From contig CM032794.1 of NCBI GenBank assembly GCA_019155185.1, forward strand, positions 3,945,988 through 4,009,987: 64,000 nucleotides of DNA. The letters run 5' to 3'. The notes under the pieces are model-generated. The model was not told the DNA's origin and made no database searches. It worked only from the letters and a program-made list of their open reading frames with translations. This DNA comes from Beaufortia kweichowensis. Its lineage: Eukaryota > Chordata > Actinopteri > Cypriniformes > Gastromyzontidae. The translations under genes and the position numbers were made by a program. Within the stretch, counting starts at the first letter, position 1; each line of letters starts with the position of its first letter. Shown in pieces: positions 12,774 to 24,400 of the stretch.

Positions 12774-12874
12774 ATGGCTTGCACCAGGAGAACCAAAACT
12801 TTGGTGTCTACGTGTGTGATACTAAGTGGCATGACCAACATTGTGTGTCTTCTGTATGTCGGATGGGTGACTAA
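12758..12874 (+). other. Upstream ORF overlapping the galnt18 start codon
   Basis: The ATG at 12758 opens a 38-codon frame that ends in TGA at 12872-12874, past the galnt18 ATG at 12774 and in another frame. Its context is poor at -3 (T) but has G at +4. If it lies in the mRNA leader it would compete with galnt18 initiation. A second short frame at 12533-12628 (31 codons) depends on the transcription start. Whether either is translated is inference. Confidence 0.4.
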
Positions 12875-13011
12875 TTACATTGCTAATGTGTACATCAACG
12901 TGCCGGTGCCCGTCCCGGCTAAAAAGTTGGAGGGCGATAGGAAAGGAGAAACTCTGCGGATTATAGAGAGACTGGATCGACTGGAGAATGTAGTTAACCA
13001 GCATATACAAG
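12774..13011 (+). CDS. galnt18: galnt18 coding exon 1 (residues 1-79): cytosolic tail, membrane anchor, stem
   Basis: The ATG at 12774 has a good initiation context (G at -3, G at +4). The protein starts MACTRRTKTLVSTCVILSG, nearly identical to my memory of mammalian GALNT18. Residues 12-35 form a hydrophobic signal anchor typical of type II Golgi glycosyltransferases. Residues about 52-79 are charged with heptad-like leucine/isoleucine spacing, suggesting a short coiled-coil stem. The exon ends one base into codon 80 at CAAG|GTAAAC. An in-frame upstream extension exists but starts at a TTG and is not needed. Confidence 0.95.
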
Positions 13012-16000
13012 GTAAACGGATGATGTATTTGACGTTTTTTTATTTTAATGTGCACTTTTGCTCTATTGTTCACATGGTATATTGCGTTTATACTTTGGGG
13101 TTTAAAAGTTATCGTTAGTCTTTTATAGGCAGTGACACTTGCATTGAATCCTTCTTGAGAATTATGTTGCTATGAGAAAAAGATCGTATAATGCAGCTGA
13201 GAAGCGGAAATTCAGCACGAATTGTATTATGTAACTTGTAATATTTTTTCAGTGTGATGTAGTAGCATATCGTTGCATGTTGATAGCCAAAACTTGTATT
13301 TTTAATCGCCCTGCCCTTTTTCTCAGCCACTATGCCACAATAAACTGGTGACTTTGTATTTGTTGATAGTGTCATACATAAATTAAAATAATACATTTTC
13401 TAGAGCCCTGATTGTATTTTTTATTTTACAGTAGTAAAACATGGCATATACTGTGACGTATACTCTCACATTATCATTTTTTATAGTGCATTACAAAGTT
13501 AAATTCTTCTACTTATAACTAGAGTATTTTTTGGCACATCCTGTGGTTACCGTGGTGAATATTAGTCCGCAGTGTTGTAGGACAAGCCTGACCTGTGGTG
13601 AGGTAGCTTTAAAACAGTAGAACCTTGTCACAAGTATCTGCTTTTCATGTGAATCAAAACAAACAATCTTTAGATTTTCATGGTGCTGACCCGAATACCA
13701 GTTGAGCATTTGTCGTGTTCCGCCCGGCTCCTGATTATTGCACCTCACCTTCTTGTTAATGGGGCCATTATGCAGGTATGACCTCCACTTTGAGACCTGG
13801 CAGCTTCACAAAGGCCAGTGATGATTTCAAGCTCCTCTTCTTCTCTCTTCAGGGACTCCTGTTTAATGAACTTGGCGCTGGTTTGAACATTAATTATGAA
13901 AAGTGACTGATTGCTTCTGTCTGTAGTTTGAGATCTTTCAGCACTCGACACGTTTTGCGTTTTTGCCATGCATTATGAATGCATTTCTGTATTTTGTAAG
14001 ATTGAATGCGTTTTAATTGCGTTCATGCTCCAAAGTTGTGTGTGGTGGCTTCTGTCCCTCCAATTAGTAAAATTTAACACGCTGTCAAAGAAAAAGTGTC
14101 TGCCAAATGGCATACAACAAAAGTGATTGTATTTTCTCATTATCACACAAGCTTTGTTCTTGGATTTGTAGCGGATCTGAGAACAACATACAGTTTTTTT
14201 CAGTTTTGTTCTTGGTTTATTAGTCTACAATAGCGTGATCAGAATGATTTATTTGCCTCCCTGAATCTAGCTACATAGCTGTAGTTCAAGAATGCTTGAT
14301 GGAATTACTGCAGTATGGATGTATTAATGGCCTTCTTTTGCAGCCACATTTCTTTGTAACAGTGTTGATTCCATCATGATTACTAACTGAAGATGACGAT
14401 GTGAATTGCAGACAGACACCGAAAGGCACAAACAAACCTCACAGAGCCGTGAGGCGGCTACAGACGATTACTTGAGCAAACATTTCCTCACTGCTGCCGC
14501 AGACATGGTTTGCTGTTTGGCAGTGAATGTGGGCTTCAGGAACGGGCTTGAAGACTGCATTAGAGATTATTCTTTACTTTCAACACTTGTTACTTTTTTA
14601 TTGCATGGTGAGGATTGTTGAGGTTTTTCTGTGGTTGCTGATCTGTAGCAGAGTTACAAAAGGTTCCATACTTTGGAATATACAGTTATATTATTTAGTG
14701 ACATTTGGAAAAATAGCTTTAGCTTAATGTGTTTGGGTCATATTTCACTGATTCCGCTGCTTTTTGATATAGTCTTTTCCTATTTTTGAATTTTGCACCT
14801 CTATAATGGAAAAGCAAGTTCCAGTAAGCGTTGATAATGTAATCTTTGTAGTCTGGTAAAGTGTATATTTAAAGTGACATTTGCCGATAAAAAATACTTC
14901 TTTAAAATACTTTTTATGTGCTTTTAACCCTGGGTCATTTTATTTCACTGATTCCGCTGCTTTTGATATAGTCTTTTTATCCTATTTGAGTTGCAAGAGT
15001 TGCCTGCGGTGTGAAAGCGGTACACTTTGCACTTCTATAATATTGTTGAAAAAAAAAGTTCCAGTAATGCTGTTAGATAACTTGTAATTGTTATTTTATT
15101 GAGCTGGATGACAACAAATTATGCCTATTGATTTAATATACTATCATGACTTGTCATAGCTTAACATTTTCAGTTCATCTCAAATGTATTTAATTTTTTC
15201 TTTAATGTAAAATAAAATCTTATACGTGTTTTTCCTGCATGTTTTCAAGGCCAGGGTGACCAGAAAGTCATTGACACTTAATGTTGAATGGTAACCCATT
15301 TTTGTTAATTACACATATTTGCATTCTCAGGATTCTGTTGGTGATACTGTACTATAACATTTGGAAAGGTGTTGTTGTTATCCCTGTTGGGTTGTGGAGT
15401 AAATGGCGAGTTTATGCAACAGGACTGCGGCCGAGGGATGTTTTGTGGCAAACATATGAGCAGCTGAAAACGGTTTTTGTTTTACGTGTGGTCGGAATTT
15501 ACCGCTCACCAACAACAACACCTTCACCGTGTGGTACATTCCCTTTCGTGAAGAATCTGTCATAAATTTGTTTGGACTGTAAATGTTTTTCCCATGTAAT
15601 TGTTTTTATGATAGGTAAAAATTAAAAAATTTGTCACGAGCTTTGTAAATAGCAATAGCAGGAATTGTTAACAGTTTTCTAGTTTCTTGATGTCTGCATT
15701 AGAAACATGCAACTTATCTTTTAAAGTTGATTGAAAGAATATTTGAAGGATGAATAGGTTCAAATCATTTGCTACTATTTTGCTGTTTCTTAAAATTATG
15801 ATCTTAAATAGTTGCATTCTACTGTGTGTGCGTGTTGTTCATGTTACTTAGAAATGTGTTTTTATTGTGGCAAAAAGAACGTCTTCACCTTACTTAAAAC
15901 ACACTTTGCTTTGAATTAATGTAATTCTCATCTCTTAAAAATTCTAGTGGATATACTTTAATGTTTTCCCTTTGTTTTTAAGGCAGTATGTTTTTACCTG

Positions 16001-19000
16001 TACAGAGCTGCTTTGTGTTTAGTTTCAATTCAAATTGTGTTAAACAGAAGGATGAATAGGTCATGCTACTAGAAATAAACTTGAGTCGAGTTGTAAGATA
16101 ATTTTAATGTATTCCCTGTTTTTCGGTATGTTTCCTGTACAGCTGCTTTGTAACAGCACAGATGAGAAAAGATAATTAGAGCGAACAGCACAGATGGAAA
16201 ACAGGTTGCATGCTTGTTGTATACTATCCTCTTCTATATGCAAATTATGACGTTAGGATTTATAGATGTACAGTGTAAAATCCTAAAACTAATAATGATT
16301 AATTTCTACGATTAATTTCTAATCCAGGACAAAGTATGACCGTAAAACAAGTTAACCCAGGATTATTTTAGGAATGACCCAGGGTTAACAGTTTCAAGTG
16401 TGAACCGCCCTTCTTGTATGTCACAATTACAAGTACAGTCTAAACATTCTACACAGGTTCTCTCTCTGTATTACCTGCAAGTCTTTTCAGAATGAATGAT
16501 TTATGTGAAGACGTACATGCCAGATGTGGCTGTAGCAGCTGGTACAAACAGCCTGGAGGAGGGTCTGCTTGATCTCTCTGTCATCCTCAAGTTGATGAAA
16601 ATGCAGCAGGCTTTAGCACAGCGCCTATTTAGCACTGTTGTCGATTTTCTGATGAAAGCCAAAGCGAAGGAACGACAAAATCATTTTAGACACTTAATCC
16701 CTCGTTCTGTTGTTTAATAACAATCTACTCCTCATATCTGTTCTACTTTTAGATCTACTATTTGCATTTAGATATTATGCACAATTTTGCTAAAGAAGCA
16801 CAGGTATGTTCAGAATAATTTGCTTTTTGAAACTTAAAATATTGGAGTTTTAAACTCTATCATATGTAAAATATTTTATCTACCCTGTGTAGCCTTCATT
16901 AAATGTAAAAATGTATGTGTTAACATACTGTATTAGTTTTTGTATCAACACCTACACCCAAGAAAAATTCTTTGCATACTTTGTACTTGGCAATTACGAT
17001 GTTGTCCACTTAGTTTCAGGCAGTTTGTAGGTCAGCTAGATGAATTCCCCCCATTGTTTACTCTTTCCCGTCAATCTCCACTGAATGTACTGCAAGTATG
17101 AAATCAATGGAGGGAATTTATCCACCTTGTGTATGAATTTTCCTGTCTTGCCCTATTTACAAATATCTAAATCTTACTTAAGAGATATTACACACACAAA
17201 CTGAGTATGTTTGAGAAACAAGATATTTTCAAACATCTCTTATTTTTAAGATTGCACTTTCTTGTTTTAGTTCTTGCTGATGTAAAGTGATCATTTAAGG
17301 AAATTATATTAAATGCAATAGTTTCAATGAGATGCAAATCTTTAACAACATTGTTTAATGTATCATTTCTGTTCAGATGACCGTTGGGCAAGTTTGGCAA
17401 CATTTGGACAAGTTCTGGACAAAGCAGCTTCTGTTTCACCAGTTAGGGCAACAACTTACCATCAGGTTAAGACTAAATAAAAAACAAATCAAGGCTACAT
17501 TTTTTATTTCTCAAGTTGAATCTATAATATATACTCTTTCATTGTAGAAATTGGCACATTTTCCCTAAAGGTTTCTGTGTCACAGTCTGTTTTTTATTTG
17601 TGAATAGTAACATTTCTGCATGACACATGGAAATTCTGAGACATGTGACCTATTTTTAAATGTTACCTGACTGCTGATATTCACCATGTGTAGTCAAAGA
17701 GAATATTTTTTATGGAGTGTATTTGCTTTGATGGCAGAACATGTTCTCTATGAAGAACTGAACAAATGTCACTGTCTCCAAGGAGTGAATTTGCTTCTTT
17801 GGGAAGCTGTGATTTCTCATTTCCTCTCATCCTCCGCTCCCCACGAGTCTCCTCTAATAAGCAGCGGGTTGGGGTTAATTACATCCACAGAATGGTGTGG
17901 AAATGCAGCGAGGATGTTGTACTTGGCTCTTCCTGGAAGAGACTCAAAGTTTATAGGTTGCCCTTAACTGCCCTTTTGACTGACAGATGAGTATGAGAAT
18001 GAAGAGTCTCTCCAGCTCTGATTTACGGCCGTGCTGGAGGGTTTATCCTGTGATAATCACTATCGGGTCTGTTAAACAAAGACGCTGCAAAGCCTCTTAT
18101 CCAGAAAGACAGGGTTTTAATCAGTGCAGCTTGCACACGGCAATGTGCCCGTATTTATGGTGCTATAAAACTAAAGAAACCTATCGTAATGTAGGCATTA
18201 GTTGGATGTTAAGCAAATCAAACAATGGTTCTAATAAATATTAGCATGCATGTGATTTTATAATAAAATGTAATATTTTTTAAATGATAAAATAAATATT
18301 AATAATTTTAATAAAACGATAATTTTCTATAAAAGGTGGGGGTGGAAAATTCAATCTTATAAATTAATGACTTTTTAGGTATTAGACTTCATAGTAATCT
18401 GTAGGATTCTTGTCTTTTGTTGTTTGCCTTGAATGATACTGAAAAAACAAAGCAAACCATTTTATCCTGCTGCTGATTCTTTTCTTTTATAATAACTCTG
18501 AAGCATTTAAAGCTTATTATTTTGATTGTAATGTGTGAGACAAAAGCTTTTAGTGGGGTCGCTTGTCTTTTTGACCACCTGACTATTCATAATTTTGACA
18601 GTGTTGAATTACTTCTATTGAAAAGATACTGTATAATCACTCGTGTTCTTGTTCCTCATGTCGAGGGCACACGCATGCACGATTGAAGGTCATTTGTAAA
18701 TTTTTTACAAAGCTTTTATGCAGAGACGATTTAAATATTTTACAATTAAAGCAGAAGTAAGAATCATCCATCACACATTTATTCTGTATAACAGATGTTT
18801 ATGTGCCGTTTCAGTGTATCTGCAATGCTTTTATTATAATAAACCGTTCGAAATAACTACAAAAAAGCCAGCATAACAACACGTTGATGTAAACAAAATC
18901 AAAATTTGCATTAATTACAGGATTCTAAAGCGTGTCTCCACGTGTCTGTTTAACCCAAGTAGAGCAGTTGGGTGAACTAAGAAATCCAGTTCATTAAATA

Positions 19001-21373
19001 TTCATCCATTTTGAAAACCTTTCATTGATGTTGAGCTTGAAATGCTTAAGGAAAGTCAAAAACATGGTATCATTATGGTATCATTATCATACTCAACATT
19101 ATTTTGCAGCATTGACTGAATCTTTAATAGAGAAAGGATCATGCTGATACGGGGGTCTGCCACACTGAGAAAAGTGCAAATTCTTCTTTCTTAAGAATTT
19201 GTATCTGAACTTTCACTGGCACAGCAGGAACTGTTGGCATGATGGTGTAAATTGAGGTCATGTTTCACATAGACAGGACAGACACCGCCTGACTTTAAGA
19301 ACGCTGGCAGAACCTGGAGGGCTCCTTCAGTAAAGACAAGTTGTAGCAAAAAAGTTTTGTTGGTTTTAGCAGTTTTAGACTGTGGCTTCCATGTGATTAC
19401 CCACATTTATAATATTATTTATTAATTTGCAGAAAAAATTACTTTTTAATTCCTATAATTATTTTTATACTGCGATCTGTAGCTTTTGCCTCTCTATCGC
19501 CATCTCTGTTTAAAATATAAAACTGCAGGTTACTTTACATGCTTATGTTTTCAAATAATGCCAGCTGACCCACAGCTGTTATACCAGACAATTCAACTTA
19601 TACAATATTATTTTGGCTTTTAGCTGAATTTTTATGTACTAGCCTAATAGCTGATTTTTATTATTTTACCCCCCCCCAAAAAAAGTTTGCAAATGTAAAG
19701 GATACTGTTTTTTTACTATATCTTTAAATCATTTAAAGAAAGTAAAGCTTTGCATTGCCACAATTTTACCAAATGTGACAGTCTTTTGGGATTGTTAAAA
19801 CAAGGAAAAGTAAATTAGCATGAAAAGTGTTTTTCTTCTGCATGTTATTTCGGTATGAGAGAGAAAATTTGAGAGAAGATGAGAGCCAAAAGCCAGCGAC
19901 GCACTTTCTTTCCTTACCACTCTTGAATTTGTGATTCTAATTAGAAGCAATGGGATGTAATTAGTCATTAATTAAGACAGAGCCAAGCGGAGAGCTGTAT
20001 CTGTGAGTAAGCACGGCAAAGAAGAGTCGCTTGTTCTCCCAATGTTAAAATTGACACGCTTGAGCTCAGCGCCTTTTTCACAGACTCGTACCGTCTTCTT
20101 TAATGTTGTTGTGCAGCTGGAGGAGATTAAATGCATTTGATTTACAGTCGCTTGATTATCGGATTGTGTCTTTTTATTATTTTTAGCTGATGATTTATAG
20201 ATTATAACCGAATGCTGCTGCCATCTCATACACACACACAATTACAACATAAGGGTAATTCCACATTCATTTTCTGTTATTTACATGCTGTTTGCTTGTT
20301 ACGTGAGCGTGTTGTGATGTAAATATGCAAAGCGTGTTCATATCCAAGGTAATATTCAGTTTGATATTCATCTACGTGTTGTCATACACTAGATGTTCAA
20401 GTGGTTTCACTTTATTAAACCTGCATGTGTTTATTGTTTCAGAACCCTTTCACTTGACCACCATTAACATTTTGATGAGCAATTAAAACTGCTTGCATGA
20501 CTTTGTGGTTCTCAGAAAACCTGTATCAGTCAGTGCTTCATTTACTGGCATCTTGTTATAATGGAATTGTTTTAATATTCATTAAAACTCCACATGATAT
20601 GGGGGGGGGTATGGAGGACATTATCTGCATGCTGTGTAAAATCTATTACCTAAAAAGTTTCCTGATAAGCATCTAATCATAGTGACATGTTGACTGGTTA
20701 ATGGACCTCAGGGTAGATGATAAAATTCATTTTATAAGAATGAAAAAGTAAAACTAGACACACAATCTATTCAGCGGTTTATCTTGGTATCGATTGTTCT
20801 GATGAAAGCACTGAAAACACATCTTTCCAGACATCTCAGGTGTAGCAAACACCACTTTGATATTTAGTTATGAGCAAGTGATTTGTTCTTACATAGATTG
20901 TACATGTGGGTGAGTGTTGCCGTGTCCACAGGGCAGTATTAATGTAGTCTGTCATTTATAAGTGCAGACAAAACAACTCTTGTGCTTTACCACACATATC
21001 CCTCCGAGGCGTTTCACTTTATGACTGTTTGGCAGCTTCTCCCTTGAAATGAAAGTGAAGATCAGTGTCGTCTTGTGAGCTGTGACTAAACAGAAAGACT
21101 ATGGAAGCTGTAAATGGGCATGGTGATCGCCCACAGGTTTACACTGTTTCATGACAATTCAATTGCTTGTTTTGAAATGATGTTGAGGGCGTTGAACATG
21201 CTAGAGCATGAAATTGATTCAAATATATTTCCTAAAGCCCACAATTCCTGAAGGATTTGATGTGTTGTCTGTTTTGTAACAGGGCACTAAAAGCATGCAA
21301 TGAAACATTTATTAAATGTATTAAATAGATTTTTTACATTTACAATTTTTACATTTTTATATATATATATATG

Positions 21374-21440
<67 letters not shown>

Positions 21441-24400
21441 GCACATATTGACTATACACATAAAAATGCACTATGTGAACTACAATTTTTTTCATTTTTA
21501 GATATTACATATTTTTTACATTTTTAAGTCTTTTTTATTTTTTTATAATTTTAGGTATTTTTACACATAACACTATTATTTTTACTTTTTGTTTTTGTTT
21601 TATTGTTATGAAATTTTGTCAAATGTTTCATCTTGAATCTTATACCTTTCCATGAATTTATAGTTATATAAATTATATATATATATTTTATTTTAGTTAT
21701 ATAAACATCATAGATTAGATTGGAATAGATTGTATTCAATTATGAAATAAAAATTAAAGTGAATAGTAAAATAACCTGAGGAACGGTGGCAGTTAACAGG
21801 TTAAATAACATGACCAGATATACAGATATCGTTCAGTTAATCACTTTTACAAAGAGAGTTTTCTCCATCAGAATCTGTTGAATAATCTTTGTGGGTGATA
21901 AGAGTTCCTCTGAGACCGAAAGCAAACATCTGCACCAGTTAATGTCTTGTTAAATCTTGGCATTTCTTCAGAAAATGTCCTAACCAAAAAAATAGACGTT
22001 AAAATGGGGACATTCAGCTACAAAGAATACAACCTAATCACTTGAAATGCCTTATCAGTCTTTGCACACCGTGTATTCAACAAACAGAATGATGCCAATC
22101 TCACTGAGTGTCTGTTTTGTGAGTCCAAGTGGGAATTGCTTCATTGAACGTTTTCCAACCTCATTACAGCTGTTTGTGATTAGATATCCAGAGGGCTGTT
22201 GGGAACAAATGCGCTATACTGGTTTGGGCTTTAACAGAGTTTTTGTTCATTTTCTAATTTAATTTTTTCACCAAATCACCTTGATGTCATTCCAAACTTG
22301 TATGCTGTTGTATGAAAGAATTTCCATGCTGATCTTTTTTATACAAGTTTATATTCACCATGTTTGTCAGGCTGGAATAGTAGTACATGACTTGTACTCA
22401 TCTGCAGGAAAAAAGATCACCATATATATTTGGAATGGCTTAAAATAATGACAGAGAGACAGAAGAATGAATGACAGATGAATGACTTGCAGTATGAGAG
22501 TGAGCTCAATGCGGATGGGCCGAAAACGTATTATCAAAATTGCAATTATTTAATGCGTTTACGAGAGCAAACCCGTTGAGGAGGACTGATAAACTGCCTT
22601 TTGAAGTCATAGGGTTACGCTTTAGTTGCATCAGTTCCACTTGGATTGAAGCGTGTTTGCATAATCACATTTATATGTGTGAAATATTGCATGATTGTTA
22701 CTGGGTCTTACTGGTGCCATTTGCTGAGAACAGCTGAAAATACAGCTCACGGTTTTAATTTGGTCTGAATAATGTTAGCCATTGTGAACCATTTTGTATT
22801 ATTATTATTAATGTGCATGAGATATTTAGGGCTAAAGAAGCAAGTTAGCCAAAAAGGAAATTTATTTTCTTACTCGCTCTAATGTCTTTTCAGTGGTGCT
22901 TTTTATTGCTTGACTGTCTTTGGTCAGTATGAACTGTTGTTATGTGGAATATGTATGTGAAGGTTTGTTTTGTCCACTAAAAAAAATGAAGTTTGACATC
23001 AGGGTGAGTGAATACTGAGTAAATATGTTCACATTTATGGGTATACCTGCTTATTTAGTAGAGGTCAGGATACATTTTCTCTGTTGTGTATCTGTTAAAT
23101 TGAAAGTGCAGATTTATTCAGTGGAGAACTTGGGCTGCCAGTCTGTCCAACCAATCTCAGCACGGGTGAAGACTGTCAGGGCATGATGGCCATGGGTTAC
23201 ACCTGCTAGATTCTCTCGAGAGACTGTTCTGATTTATCTGCAAACATATAGTAACAACTTTGATGGCAGATATCCAAGTCCCTGCCACAAGTCACATTCC
23301 CCAAAACCTGCCACAAGTCACATACAGTATGTTTAACAGGGCTTGATGTGTTTCTTTTTTAAAGGCAGCATGTGGTACAGTAGACATTTCCAGGAAATAG
23401 TAAGTTGCGTACAGTAAGTTTTGAAAATCTAATGACAAATCAGATGCAATAGAGTTAATATTCTGCAGGGAAATGTTTTGTGTATAAATTAAAATAAATT
23501 ATTTATTCAAGATACTGGAAGAAGAAAAGACATTGATTAAGGTTGAATATATTTAATTCAACATTGAAAAGTATCATTAAAAAAATTATTTCATTAAATT
23601 CTAATTCTTTCATCCAATATATTTTTGTGTTTACTCATATTGTTAGTTCAGTGTTATGTGCTAACGCTGACGTGTTTTAATATCAGCTGTGTGTGTGTGG
23701 AGAATTGCTGTTTGTGTAGCATATGATTAGCTGTTAATATATTGAGGTTTCATTTTAGTTAGAAGTTCTTCTAAGAAAGCTGCTGCACAACTAGCTCACT
23801 GTTTTAAAAGAGATTTTTTATATGTTTTTCTTAAGTGCATATACTGTACAGTAAAAGATCATCTTCTCAGCAAGCCAATACACCCACAGCATCCCAACCT
23901 TTGAAGCTTTATTTTCACTACCCTTTCTTTTCTGTTTTTCCTCCACACTTTCTTTTTTGCATGACCGGGAGCTTGGTTGAACACTCGATTCCTGGAACCA
24001 GCACAGATGCTACTTAAGTATTGATTCTGAAGTGCATTTGTTGTCTGTCAAAGGTACGAGCTATGTGAAATGAAGCCAGCGGGTCAGTACAGTGAGTCGG
24101 AGGAGTCGGGCAGCGAGTGCTCATGGAATCAACACCTCCAGCGATCCTTTCTGACTTTGAATGCAAATCCAAATGTATAAATATAGATGTCATCTTATGG
24201 TGCTGATGCTGGAGCTTGTTATTTGCACAAAAAGATGCTTAAATGTTATTTGTTAATGTTATGTTATTTTTCTTTTTTGGAGATAAAACATATTCAAGGA
24301 AACAGTTGACGTATATAAAGACAGGCATGAAATATGTGATGTATCTTTTATGCCTAATTACATCTGAGCTCAGAAACTGCCTCAGAGACGTCACCTCAGC

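Noticed and set aside
12822..13073. Minus-strand 83-codon ORF opposite exon 1
   Set aside because: Shadow of the coding exon; no family resemblance.
21300..21527. 75-codon ORF with Tyr/Ile repeats
   Set aside because: Translation of the (TA)n/(TATG)n microsatellite.
22260..22310. MITE left half (CACCTTGATGTCATTCCAAA)
   Set aside because: Matches only a 30-base internal piece; possible fragment but borders cannot be set.
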